Positions 35,834 to 43,535 of a DNA stretch of 64,000 nucleotides are shown piece by piece. Made by a program: the position numbers and the translations under genes. The notes under the pieces were generated by a model. The model was not told where the DNA came from, searched no databases, and saw nothing but the letters and a program-made list of their open reading frames with translations. Source of the stretch: Bacteroidota bacterium (GTDB taxonomy: Bacteria > Bacteroidota > Bacteroidia > Flavobacteriales > Weeksellaceae); NCBI GenBank assembly GCA_023387375.1, contig JAEWIE010000040.1, positions 186,001-250,000 on the forward strand, written 5' to 3'. How positions within the stretch are numbered: the first letter of the stretch is position 1; each line of letters starts with the position of its first letter.

Positions 35834-36466
35834 TTATTCTGCAGATTCACTTGCAGGTGCTTCACTTGCACCTTCAGTGGTTTCCTCTTCATCTTCATCA
35901 TCTCCAGCACCCCCTTTAAGAGCAGTTCTAGACATTTTAACAGCCACAACAACCGCGTTGTCTGGATGCATGAAAGTAAAGTTAGAAGCTTTGATATCTC
36001 CTACATAAAGTTTGTTACCAATCTTAAGTGGAGTTACATCCACAACGATTTCGTCTGGTAGGTTTGCAGGAAGAGCTTTGATTTTTAGTTTTCTGAAAGA
36101 TTGTCTTAACGCACCCCCAGCAACAACTCCTTTCGCGCGACCTGTTAATCTTACAGGAACTTCCATGATCACTGCTTTGTCGTCAGCTAATCTGTAGAAG
36201 TCTACGTGTAAAATTTTGTCGGTAATTGGGTGAAACTGGATGTCCTGAAGAACTGCAGGGATGGTTTGACCGTCGATGACAAGTTCAGCTGTGTGTGCGT
36301 CTGGCGTGTAGATAAGGCCTTTGAATGCTTTTTCTTCAGAAGAAAAGTTTAAAGGTTCACCTCCACCATAAACAACACAAGGAACTAGTTCAGCATCACG
36401 TAAAGCTTTTGTAGACTTTTTGCCCACGCTTTCTCTTTTTGTGCCTTGAATTGTAATTGATTTCAT
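35834..36466 (-). CDS. rplY: 50S ribosomal protein L25/general stress protein Ctc
   Basis: Long form of bL25 (210 residues) with the N-terminal 5S rRNA-binding domain (about 1-95, for example LVPCVVYGGGEPLNF and HVDFYRL) and the C-terminal TL5/Ctc domain. It ends in an acidic, Ser/Glu/Ala-rich tail of about 25 residues, common in Bacteroidota. It lies downstream of prs on the same strand, the normal arrangement, but has its own promoter. Confidence 0.95.
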   Translation of the reverse strand: MKSITIQGTKRESVGKKSTKALRDAELVPCVVYGGGEPLNFSSEEKAFKGLIYTPDAHTAELVIDGQTIPAVLQDIQFHPITDKILHVDFYRLADDKAVIMEVPVRLTGRAKGVVAGGALRQSFRKLKIKALPANLPDEIVVDVTPLKIGNKLYVGDIKASNFTFMHPDNAVVVAVKMSRTALKGGAGDDEDEEETTEGASEAPASESAE

Positions 36467-36492
36467 TGTAAAAAAATTATTTTTTGAGGTGG

Positions 36493-36500
36493 CAAAGATA
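36493..36500 (-). promoter_or_regulatory. Promoter -7 element for rplY
   Basis: On the minus strand TATCTTTG matches the consensus and lies about 27 nt before the rplY ATG. Confidence 0.5.
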
Positions 36501-36522
36501 ACTATTTTTTTGATAAACTAAA

Positions 36523-36552
36523 AACCGGCCTCTAAGAAATAGAAGGGCGGTT
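36523..36552 (-). terminator. Probable terminator after prs
   Basis: An imperfect hairpin (AACCGGCCTCT with AGAAGGGCGGTT) lies 20 nt beyond the prs stop, with a short T-run on the minus-strand 3' side. Confidence 0.5.
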
Positions 36553-36572
36553 AGATTTGAGTGTCGTATGAA

Positions 36573-37511
36573 TTAAATTATGAACTTATCGCTGATGGAT
36601 TGATGTTCGTGCACCATTTTCATAACGTCTGCAAAAAGCTTCGCACTTGAGAGCACTTTGATTTTAGAGGAAAGTTCTGTTTTCACTGGAATTGTATCCG
36701 TGACAATTACCTCTAATAGTGGTGAATTTTCAATGTTTTCATAAGCTTTACCAGAAAGAACTGCGTGGGTAGCCATTGCACGAACAGATTTTGCGCCGTT
36801 TTTGATTAAAATTTCGGCTGCTTTACAAAGCGTTCCTGCTGTATCAATCATATCGTCGATCAGAATCACATTACGGTCTTTCACATCTCCAATAAGGAAC
36901 ATCTCTTCTACGACATTTGCCTTTTTTCTTTCTTTATAAGCGATAACCACTTCTGCGCCTAAATGGCCCGCATAGTTTTTCGCTCTTTTTGCACCTCCCA
37001 TATCTGGAGAAGCGATGGTAAGGCTTTCCAAATTCAATGAAGTAATGTAATCTACAAAAATGGTTGAAGCGTAAAGATGGTCCACAGGTATTTCAAAGAA
37101 TCCTTGGATTTGATCTGCGTGCAAATCCATTGTCATGATACGAGTGGCACCTGCCGCCGTAAGTAGATTTGCAACTAATTTAGCTCCGATCGGTGCTCTT
37201 GGTTTGTCTTTGCGGTCTTGTCTGGCCAGTCCATAATAAGGAATAACCACTGTAATGCTTTTTGCGGAAGCTCTTTTTGCCGCATCAATCATTAGAAGAA
37301 GTTCTAATAAATTGTCTGCTGGTGGAAAAGTGGATCCAATTAAAAACACACGTCCACCTCGAACGGACTGGTCAAGAACCGGTTCGAATTCCCCATCACT
37401 AAATTCTTGAAAATTGATTTTTCCTAAAGATTGACCGTAAAATTCGGCTATCTTTTCTGCTAATTCTTTGCTTGTTCTTGTCGAAAATAAATAACTTAAT
37501 TGCTCCGCCAT
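36573..37511 (-). CDS. prs: Ribose-phosphate pyrophosphokinase
   Basis: Makes PRPP from ribose 5-phosphate and ATP for nucleotide, His and Trp synthesis. The ATG at 37511 (MAEQLSYLFSTRTS) gives the normal 312-residue class I enzyme; a longer upstream frame would run through the promoter. Motifs are FSDGEFEPVL, the ATP/Mg region MDLHADQIQGFF, and the PRPP-binding loop VILIDDMIDTAGTL. Confidence 0.96.
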   Translation of the reverse strand: MAEQLSYLFSTRTSKELAEKIAEFYGQSLGKINFQEFSDGEFEPVLDQSVRGGRVFLIGSTFPPADNLLELLLMIDAAKRASAKSITVVIPYYGLARQDRKDKPRAPIGAKLVANLLTAAGATRIMTMDLHADQIQGFFEIPVDHLYASTIFVDYITSLNLESLTIASPDMGGAKRAKNYAGHLGAEVVIAYKERKKANVVEEMFLIGDVKDRNVILIDDMIDTAGTLCKAAEILIKNGAKSVRAMATHAVLSGKAYENIENSPLLEVIVTDTIPVKTELSSKIKVLSSAKLFADVMKMVHEHQSISDKFII

Positions 37512-37532
37512 TTTTAACTTTTTATTAGAGTG

Positions 37533-37540
37533 CAAATTTA
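37533..37540 (-). promoter_or_regulatory. Promoter -7 element for prs
   Basis: On the minus strand TAAATTTG lies about 22 nt before the chosen prs ATG, supporting that start over the longer frame. Confidence 0.5.
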
Positions 37541-37827
37541 AACAAAATTTAATGTAACATGAATTTGAAGGCATTAAATATGAAAGCCATTCTTTTTCAA
37601 AAGGAAATAAAGCGATCTATACTCAATGCAAACTTTGGATTTTCCAATTTGTAGAGGAAACTCTTTTGTCTATTGAGCGTTTACATGAATCAATAATTTT
37701 ATAATTTTTACTATTGAATATCAATGTGTTGTGATTTTATTTGCATATCCGATGCAAGATTTTGTTTTTTTTGACTTTATTCTATTGAGTGCTCATGAAA
37801 ACAAATTAAAATTATAAACTTTAAGAA
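37541..37827. other. Intergenic region with a short palindrome
   Basis: No gene is seen. It contains the inverted repeat TTGCAT-ATCCG-ATGCAA at 37741-37757 and two copies of TCTATTGAG (37669-37677 and 37781-37789), all upstream of the lipoprotein gene. These could be regulatory, but AT-rich sequence makes such matches easy to find. Confidence 0.3.
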
Positions 37828-38412
37828 ATGAGAAACAAAATGACTTGGATGCGTACTTTCGCACTGTTTGCATTAATCGGATTAACCTTTGTCTCGTGTC
37901 GTATGGACGATGATAATTTCAATGAACTACTTCCTGTGGAGGTGACTGATGTACCTGGTACGTATACTGGGAAGGCTGTGGCAAAACAAGGGCAATTTAG
38001 CAAAACCTACCTTGCTGATTTTACAGCAAGTGAAGATGCAATTGCAATCAAAGAATTTCCAATGGATGAGATTGTGAAAGCGATTGTGTCGGATCCAATC
38101 GAAGCGAAAAAAGCCCTAGAAGATCTTGAAGCCGTACCTTACACATTGGGATATACCGCAGAACTAGCTTCTAGCAAGAAAGAAGTAATGCTAAAGTTAG
38201 GAGCTCAATCACTTCAGTTTGATTTGCCTGTCAAAGGTCAAACTAAATCTGTAGTAGTTCACTTTAAGCAAGAAGCTGCAGGTTCTTTTTATGCCACTGA
38301 AATGGGTGAAGAACTTTACCTTGCCTTTAATGCAAACAAAATCGAAGTAGATGGCGTAGAGTTAGCTTCTAACGAAGAGATTAACTATTTATTTGGAGGT
38401 CTGAAAAAATAG
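37828..38412 (+). CDS. Lipoprotein, DUF4840-like
   Basis: A 194-residue secreted protein with a type II signal peptide; the lipidated Cys is at about residue 24 (LTFVSC). It is rich in beta-strand patterns and contains DVPGTYTGKAVAK, which resembles the start of DUF4840 domain proteins of Bacteroidota. This recollection needs a profile search. It precedes the ECF sigma gene and ends at a terminator, so it is probably a separate transcript. Confidence 0.65.
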   Translation: MRNKMTWMRTFALFALIGLTFVSCRMDDDNFNELLPVEVTDVPGTYTGKAVAKQGQFSKTYLADFTASEDAIAIKEFPMDEIVKAIVSDPIEAKKALEDLEAVPYTLGYTAELASSKKEVMLKLGAQSLQFDLPVKGQTKSVVVHFKQEAAGSFYATEMGEELYLAFNANKIEVDGVELASNEEINYLFGGLKK

Positions 38413-38432
38413 GATTCGATCTAAATATTGAT

Positions 38433-38468
38433 ACAAGGGTTGTACATTTGAACAATCCTTGTTTTTTT
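38433..38468 (+). terminator. Terminator between the lipoprotein and sigma factor genes
   Basis: An 11-bp stem (ACAAGGGTTGT with ACAATCCTTGT, one G-T pair) is followed by seven T. The loop side contains TACATTTG (38443-38450), which also fits a -7 promoter element. Confidence 0.8.
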
Positions 38469-38484
38469 GCAGGGAAATATTGAA

Positions 38485-39051
38485 ATGAGTAGCAATATAG
38501 GTTCGGAAAAAGAAATTGTTGACTCCCTTCTTCGAAAGGAGCAAGGAGCATGGAAAGAATGGTATCATTCTATTTCTCCAGGTCTTATGTCGCTATGCAT
38601 TCGGTATGTGAGAGACCGCGACCTTGCAAATGACGTACTCCAAAATAGTTTTATAAAAATGTTTCATTCGATTCCTTCCTTCCAATTTCGTGGCGAAGGA
38701 TCGCTTAAAGCATGGGCTTCAAGAATTGCGATTAATGAAGCCCTTAGAGAGCTTAAATCCCAATCCGGGTGGCAAAGATTACAATTTGAGCAGGAGCTTG
38801 CTGAGCCCGAAACCGAGGATCCTGACGTGGAGAACCTAGCCCAAGAGGAGATATTGGAGTTGATATTGCAATTGCCTGATGGATACCGTACTGTTTTTAA
38901 TCTGTATGTATTTGAGAATTTGAGTCACAAGCAAATTGCAGAGCAATTAAACATTGGTGAGAGCACATCTGCATCCCAACTTCACCGCGCAAAAGGCATT
39001 TTAGCGGAAAAGATAAAATTACGACAACGTTTAGATAAAAAGATTTTATGA
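38485..39051 (+). CDS. ECF-type RNA polymerase sigma factor
   Basis: A 188-residue extracytoplasmic-function sigma factor. Region 2 carries RDRDLANDVLQNSFIKMFHSI, and region 4 carries LPDGYRTVFNLYVFENLSHKQIAEQLNIGESTSASQLHRAK with a helix-turn-helix. There is no region 1.1 or 3. The ATG at 38485 is preferred over a TTG 18 nt upstream. It overlaps the next gene by 4 nt, implying translational coupling and a functional link, probably with its regulator. Confidence 0.93.
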   Translation: MSSNIGSEKEIVDSLLRKEQGAWKEWYHSISPGLMSLCIRYVRDRDLANDVLQNSFIKMFHSIPSFQFRGEGSLKAWASRIAINEALRELKSQSGWQRLQFEQELAEPETEDPDVENLAQEEILELILQLPDGYRTVFNLYVFENLSHKQIAEQLNIGESTSASQLHRAKGILAEKIKLRQRLDKKIL

Positions 39052-40349
39052 AACGCAATTGGTCACAAAAGCTTAGAGAGAAGATGGAAGGCCATGAAAT
39101 GGCTCCGGACGCTGAGGGATGGCAAAAAATAGAACAAAATCTATTTCTTGAGCTTCCTGCTGAAGTTGCGTCAGCCCCTCTTGTGGACAGCTCTACCCGA
39201 TTGAGGAGAAGACGAAAAGTTCAAAATTTTGCTATTGCTGCTAGTCTAGGAGGACTTTTAGTTTGCGGAGCACTACTTTATTCCACACTTAAAAGCAATC
39301 AAGGAGTCCCAACAAACAACACACTGACTTTAGACGAAAATAGAGAAGAGTCTAAAGTTCCAAATAGAGCAGAGAGTGAAGAATTAAAAAAAGAATCTGA
39401 GCCGAAAGTAGTGAAGATTGAAACGAGCGAGAAATCCTTTCTGCGGCTTTTAAATCCGGTTGAAAGGATAGGAATTGAAAATCGCAAAACGGAAGCGATG
39501 TACACAGATAATGAGTCGCTAACCTATAGTTCGAGGCCAGGTGTCTATACTTATGGGATTTTAAGTGGTATTCAAAGAGTGACCGACCCCTATCCTTATA
39601 GAATTGCAGTGTCTACCAAAGAGCTCAATTCCAATAAACAATCGAAGTCAAAAGAGAGAAGAGGAATTAGTTTTGGACCGATTGCAGGACAATTGGCCTC
39701 CAATTCTACGGCTCAAAATCCAGGATATCTAACTCTTAGCGGAGGAAGTGCCACTCGAATGGCGATGCAACAACTTGATGCTCCTTATGCGAGCGTACTT
39801 ATGGAGAATTCAGCGCAGGAAGCCAGTACAGAAGTGAATCACCATACACCTGTGACTTACGGGCTAGCGTTGCAGTATCCACTGAATTCAAAATGGAGTC
39901 TGAGTTCAGGTGTAAGTTATACTCGATTACGCTCCGATCTAAAAGCAGGCACTAGCTCCAGTTATTGGGAGAGCAGGCAAGATCTTCATTATATAGGAGT
40001 GCCCCTTTTTGTCAATTATGAAATTTCAGAGAACGCTAAAGTTCGTACATATGCCTATGGAGGGGGAGAAGTTAAAAAAGTGGTCGCTGCCAATTCACGG
40101 ACTAAATATGTTGTGAAAAACGAGCCAGAAACCTTCACGAATGAAAAGCTTAGTGAAAAACCAGTTCAAGTTTCTTTGAATGCCGGAGTGGGGCTTGAAT
40201 ATCGTTTGCACAAAAACATTAGTTTGTATGTAGAACCAGGCGTTGAATACCACATAGATGACAATTCAAACCTACAATCTATATATAAGGATAAACCATT
40301 AAATGTAAATCTACGAACAGGACTTAGGTTTACTATCGGGAAACCTTAA
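39048..40349 (+). CDS. Transmembrane protein with C-terminal beta-barrel-like domain, partner of the ECF sigma factor
   Basis: A 433-residue protein with a basic N-terminal region of about 58 residues, RRRR at about 53-56 and one hydrophobic membrane segment at about 60-80. A polar linker (80-200) and a C-terminal region of about 220 residues follow, with alternating strands typical of Bacteroidota outer-membrane beta-barrel proteins (GVSYTRLRSDLK, GVGLEYRLHKNISLYVEPGVEY). The N-terminus and membrane segment look like an anti-sigma factor. Similar sigma/porin-like pairs are common in Bacteroidota. Which membrane holds it is unclear. Confidence 0.7.
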   Translation: MKRNWSQKLREKMEGHEMAPDAEGWQKIEQNLFLELPAEVASAPLVDSSTRLRRRRKVQNFAIAASLGGLLVCGALLYSTLKSNQGVPTNNTLTLDENREESKVPNRAESEELKKESEPKVVKIETSEKSFLRLLNPVERIGIENRKTEAMYTDNESLTYSSRPGVYTYGILSGIQRVTDPYPYRIAVSTKELNSNKQSKSKERRGISFGPIAGQLASNSTAQNPGYLTLSGGSATRMAMQQLDAPYASVLMENSAQEASTEVNHHTPVTYGLALQYPLNSKWSLSSGVSYTRLRSDLKAGTSSSYWESRQDLHYIGVPLFVNYEISENAKVRTYAYGGGEVKKVVAANSRTKYVVKNEPETFTNEKLSEKPVQVSLNAGVGLEYRLHKNISLYVEPGVEYHIDDNSNLQSIYKDKPLNVNLRTGLRFTIGKP

Positions 40350-40370
40350 TGAGAAAGCCTTAAGTACAGA

Positions 40371-40407
40371 AAGAAAGCCAGAGTAATCACTCTGGCTTTC
40401 TTGTTTT
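40371..40407. terminator. Terminator between convergent genes
   Basis: A 14-bp stem (AAGAAAGCCAGAGT with ACTCTGGCTTTCTT) with an AATC loop is followed by GTTTT on the plus strand. Confidence 0.8.
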
Positions 40408-40431
40408 AACATTTAAATAATCGACCCTAGT

Positions 40432-41916
40432 TTAAGGGAATGTGACACCTGAATATTTATTCACATTCACTAATGGTAGGGAAGAGTTGTATTGCTTATT
40501 GATTGATTTTATAAATTCATTTGCAATAATTCCATATCCACGTCCTGTTAAGTGAACCCCATCAAGAGAGAAGGTACCACCTGTTACAAAAGTAGTAGTG
40601 TATTTAACTCCATCGAAATTGATTCCTGAAGATCGTGCTAGCTCTAGCATTTTTGAGTTTGCATCGACAAAGGCAAGTCCTTTTGCGCTAGCAGCCGCGC
40701 TAATTACTTTGTTGAAAGCGCTGGTTGCTGCAAGTACTTCGTCTTTCTCTACCGCAGTTAATACATGCTTGTCTTCAAGTGGGAAAGTCACACCAAATTT
40801 GTCAAACGGTGCTACAGCCATTGGCGAAGAGGGGGTTGTTCCAATAACAGAACTTGTTGTTAATGGGATTAAATCAGCACTTGTCGCATGTCTTGCTTGA
40901 CCATAAAGAGCCCCCATCAATCCGGCTTGTTGAGCTGGAATTCCATTCGCGACTAAAGCTCCCGCAATTTGCGCAGATAAATCGGTTAAGGATTCATCCT
41001 TTATGAGAAGCGGATTGTTCGACTGAGAAACCATTTTGATTCTAGATCCTTGCCCATAAGCCGATAAAATCTGACTTAAAGGTCCAAACACTTGTTGGTT
41101 TAATGCGGTCGCACTCGCTGCATCAAGCGGTACTGGATTGTAAGGCACCGTCGTGAAGAATGGAATTGCAGTTACGTTGGGTATATTCGCAACCACTCCT
41201 TTTGCACCTTGCGAAGTTAAAGTGGCAACAAGTCCATTATAGGCTTGTGTGAACAAAGCGACATCTGTAATTGGATTGCTTCCATCGCCCCCTGAAGTTG
41301 CATAACCTAATACATCGTTATTTCCAATCCATAAAGAGAAGAACGTAGGATTTTGTGCCATAGCATCTCCGACTACAGTCGTTGTTGCTGAGGAGGCAAA
41401 TCTAACAAAGTAAGGGTTAGCCGTACCTGTTTGAAGACCTGCTGCACTTCCGTAACCGGGTGCAAGTAGGTGAAATGATTTTGCACCTGGAACTCCCATA
41501 TTTTGGTAAGGTCCGCCACTATAAATGCTTGCAATTGTATTGGTCGCTGTACCGCTTGCGACCACAGGGCCTAGAGAACCATTCGCATCGACAGCTAGAA
41601 CAAGTTTGTTTGCTACACCGATAGCTGGGATTCCCCCTAAATTATCGGTCATCATAGGCTGCTTGAATTCGCCTCCTCCGGCTAATTTCATTTGTTCAGC
41701 AAGCATGCTAGGGTAGGATTCGTTTTGTCCATCTACATATAAGGCATTGTCTCTATAACCAGCGGTAAGAGAATTTCCCAATGCTACATATTTGCTAAAG
41801 TCTGCATCTCCGCTCGACACAGTAATGGATTCCACGTCTTGATCAAAGTCCGTTTCGCAACTATAAGTAAGCATTAAAAAAGAGGCGGCAATTGCGGGTA
41901 ATATATGTTTCTTCAT
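40432..41916 (-). CDS. SGNH/GDSL-type hydrolase lipoprotein
   Basis: A 494-residue lipoprotein (signal peptide ends with TYSC, Cys20). Block I reads ALGNSLTAGY with the nucleophile Ser at about residue 49; the usual GDS is GNS here. The GxND block is IGNNDVLGY, and the C-terminal DGVHLTGRGYG supplies the catalytic Asp and His. The substrate is unknown, likely an ester or acylated surface molecule. It is 10 nt downstream of the FadL-like gene, so the two probably form an operon handling lipids at the outer membrane (inference). Confidence 0.88.
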   Translation of the reverse strand: MKKHILPAIAASFLMLTYSCETDFDQDVESITVSSGDADFSKYVALGNSLTAGYRDNALYVDGQNESYPSMLAEQMKLAGGGEFKQPMMTDNLGGIPAIGVANKLVLAVDANGSLGPVVASGTATNTIASIYSGGPYQNMGVPGAKSFHLLAPGYGSAAGLQTGTANPYFVRFASSATTTVVGDAMAQNPTFFSLWIGNNDVLGYATSGGDGSNPITDVALFTQAYNGLVATLTSQGAKGVVANIPNVTAIPFFTTVPYNPVPLDAASATALNQQVFGPLSQILSAYGQGSRIKMVSQSNNPLLIKDESLTDLSAQIAGALVANGIPAQQAGLMGALYGQARHATSADLIPLTTSSVIGTTPSSPMAVAPFDKFGVTFPLEDKHVLTAVEKDEVLAATSAFNKVISAAASAKGLAFVDANSKMLELARSSGINFDGVKYTTTFVTGGTFSLDGVHLTGRGYGIIANEFIKSINKQYNSSLPLVNVNKYSGVTFP

Positions 41917-41926
41917 CGTTTTCTAA

Positions 41927-43162
41927 TTATTTAATGTTGTAGTTAAGACCTAAACCGAAATAATAAGTTTTGGCTTTTGCTTGTCCTGCAAAGTGGGTGT
42001 TAGGATTGTCAAACACTCTCGATTTTGGAAAGGACATGGCTCCCGCTAAGTCTACTCCAAGCCCACCAAACTTAAGTCCTAATCCGGCAGTAATCACGTT
42101 TGCATCAAACGATGGCGTTTCTGGAATGAAATTTTCGTCCGTGTAAGGAGACTCATCCCAATACCATCCGGCGCGCGCTGCAACCATTGGGTTGAATTGG
42201 TATTCCGTTCCCACACGGAAGGTTTTAGTGTTGTGGAAATTCTTAGGTGTCGTTAGCACTGTGGGATCATTTGGTTGATTTCCAACAGGCGCATTGGCAA
42301 AGTCAAGAGTTAAGCTTGAGTATTTTTCCCATCCTGTATAATTGAAATCAGCAGAGATTTTCCATTTTTCGGTGGCTTGGTAAGTGGCTCCAATTGTGTA
42401 CTCATCCACAAGAGGAAGAGTGGCTTGGAAGTGGTCTTCACCATTTGCATTTAATCCTAGATTTGGATATAGCGCTGGAGAAATATCAAATGTAGCCGTT
42501 CCCTTTTCTGCCTTCATATCCACAGGCCCACGATAAGCGATACTTAAATCTAATTTGTCTGTCGGGCGAAGATAGAAACCAAGAGAGTATCCATCTCCTT
42601 TTGCTTTATCATCATTAATGTTAAGGGTACCGCCGAGTTGAGTTACAGCTTTATCCCAGTCTACCTCTCCTGTTGCATGAATATAACTTACACCCACAGA
42701 AGCCCAAGGCGCTAACTTCACAGCTACCATTGGCTGAAAGAACATGGCTTTAAGAGACATTTTTTGAACGATCTCTCTTCCCGCCCACTGTTCTCCCCAA
42801 TCAATGGTACTTCCGAATGGTGTGGTGAAACTAAATCCAATGGACAAGTTTTCAATTGGTTTATAGGCCACGGCGGCATAGATAGGGGTTCCTATAGGAT
42901 TGTCTGTTTCGAAAGATTCGTGGGTATTGGGATTTTGATATGTAACGGAAGAAATCGCTCCGAATCCACCCGCCGCCACACTAAGCTTCGAGGGAATGAA
43001 CGCGATACCAGCCGGGTTAAAGAATGCAACACTAGCATCCTCCACATGTGCGCTGGTATGTGCCATTGCCAATTGTTTCACCCCTTGTAGGGATACTCTG
43101 AACCCTCCTGCATAGGCAGTCATTCCTGCCAAAAGGGACATTGTAATGATTATTTTTTTCAT
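41927..43162 (-). CDS. OmpP1/FadL family outer-membrane transporter
   Basis: A 411-residue outer-membrane beta-barrel protein for long-chain fatty acids or other hydrophobic compounds. The ATG at 43162 gives a clean signal peptide (MKKIIITMSLLAGMTAYA) and a mature N-terminus like FadL, with AHTSAHVEDASVAFFNPAGIAF. A longer in-frame start at 43228 would cover the promoter. The sequence ends in an aromatic-rich beta strand (YYFGLGLNYNIK). Confidence 0.9.
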   Translation of the reverse strand: MKKIIITMSLLAGMTAYAGGFRVSLQGVKQLAMAHTSAHVEDASVAFFNPAGIAFIPSKLSVAAGGFGAISSVTYQNPNTHESFETDNPIGTPIYAAVAYKPIENLSIGFSFTTPFGSTIDWGEQWAGREIVQKMSLKAMFFQPMVAVKLAPWASVGVSYIHATGEVDWDKAVTQLGGTLNINDDKAKGDGYSLGFYLRPTDKLDLSIAYRGPVDMKAEKGTATFDISPALYPNLGLNANGEDHFQATLPLVDEYTIGATYQATEKWKISADFNYTGWEKYSSLTLDFANAPVGNQPNDPTVLTTPKNFHNTKTFRVGTEYQFNPMVAARAGWYWDESPYTDENFIPETPSFDANVITAGLGLKFGGLGVDLAGAMSFPKSRVFDNPNTHFAGQAKAKTYYFGLGLNYNIK

Positions 43163-43182
43163 AGATTGGTAATTATTGCTTT

Positions 43183-43190
43183 CAAATTTA
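43183..43190 (-). promoter_or_regulatory. Promoter -7 element for the FadL-like gene
   Basis: On the minus strand TAAATTTG lies about 21 nt before the chosen ATG. Confidence 0.5.
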
Positions 43191-43505
43191 GAACTAATTT
43201 GTATATAAATGTTAATTTTCGTTAACAAATTTAAACAAATTACTATTTAAAGCATGGGTTTAATTTTTATTCTATCCGTTTTTTGATGTAGTATCTTGTT
43301 TAAGAGCTCATTATTTACTTAAAATCATATTATCTATTGACTTGTTTAAGGTTAAACAGAATCGAGATTGGTAAAGTTTATTTATCGGCACACAATTGGA
43401 GAAGTTAATATTGCGTGGATAGTTCGGATTTAGAATGCTGAGTTAGAATTCCGTTTTCCCTGAGGCTTTGAGAAACATGAGCGAGTCTCATGTTAAAAAT
43501 TATCC
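43191..43505. other. Intergenic region with operator-like palindrome
   Basis: No gene is seen in this AT-rich stretch. AACATGAG at 43474-43481 and CTCATGTT at 43487-43494 form an 8-bp inverted repeat with a 5-nt spacer, 12 nt upstream of the -7 element of the next gene, thus over the expected -33 position. A regulator binding there is a reasonable guess. Confidence 0.4.
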
Positions 43506-43513
43506 TAAATTTG
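43506..43513 (+). promoter_or_regulatory. Promoter -7 element for the PSP1-gldH-PBP operon
   Basis: TAAATTTG matches the consensus and lies 23 nt before the ATG at 43536. Confidence 0.6.
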
Positions 43514-43535
43514 CAATTATTAAAATTAATTAAAT

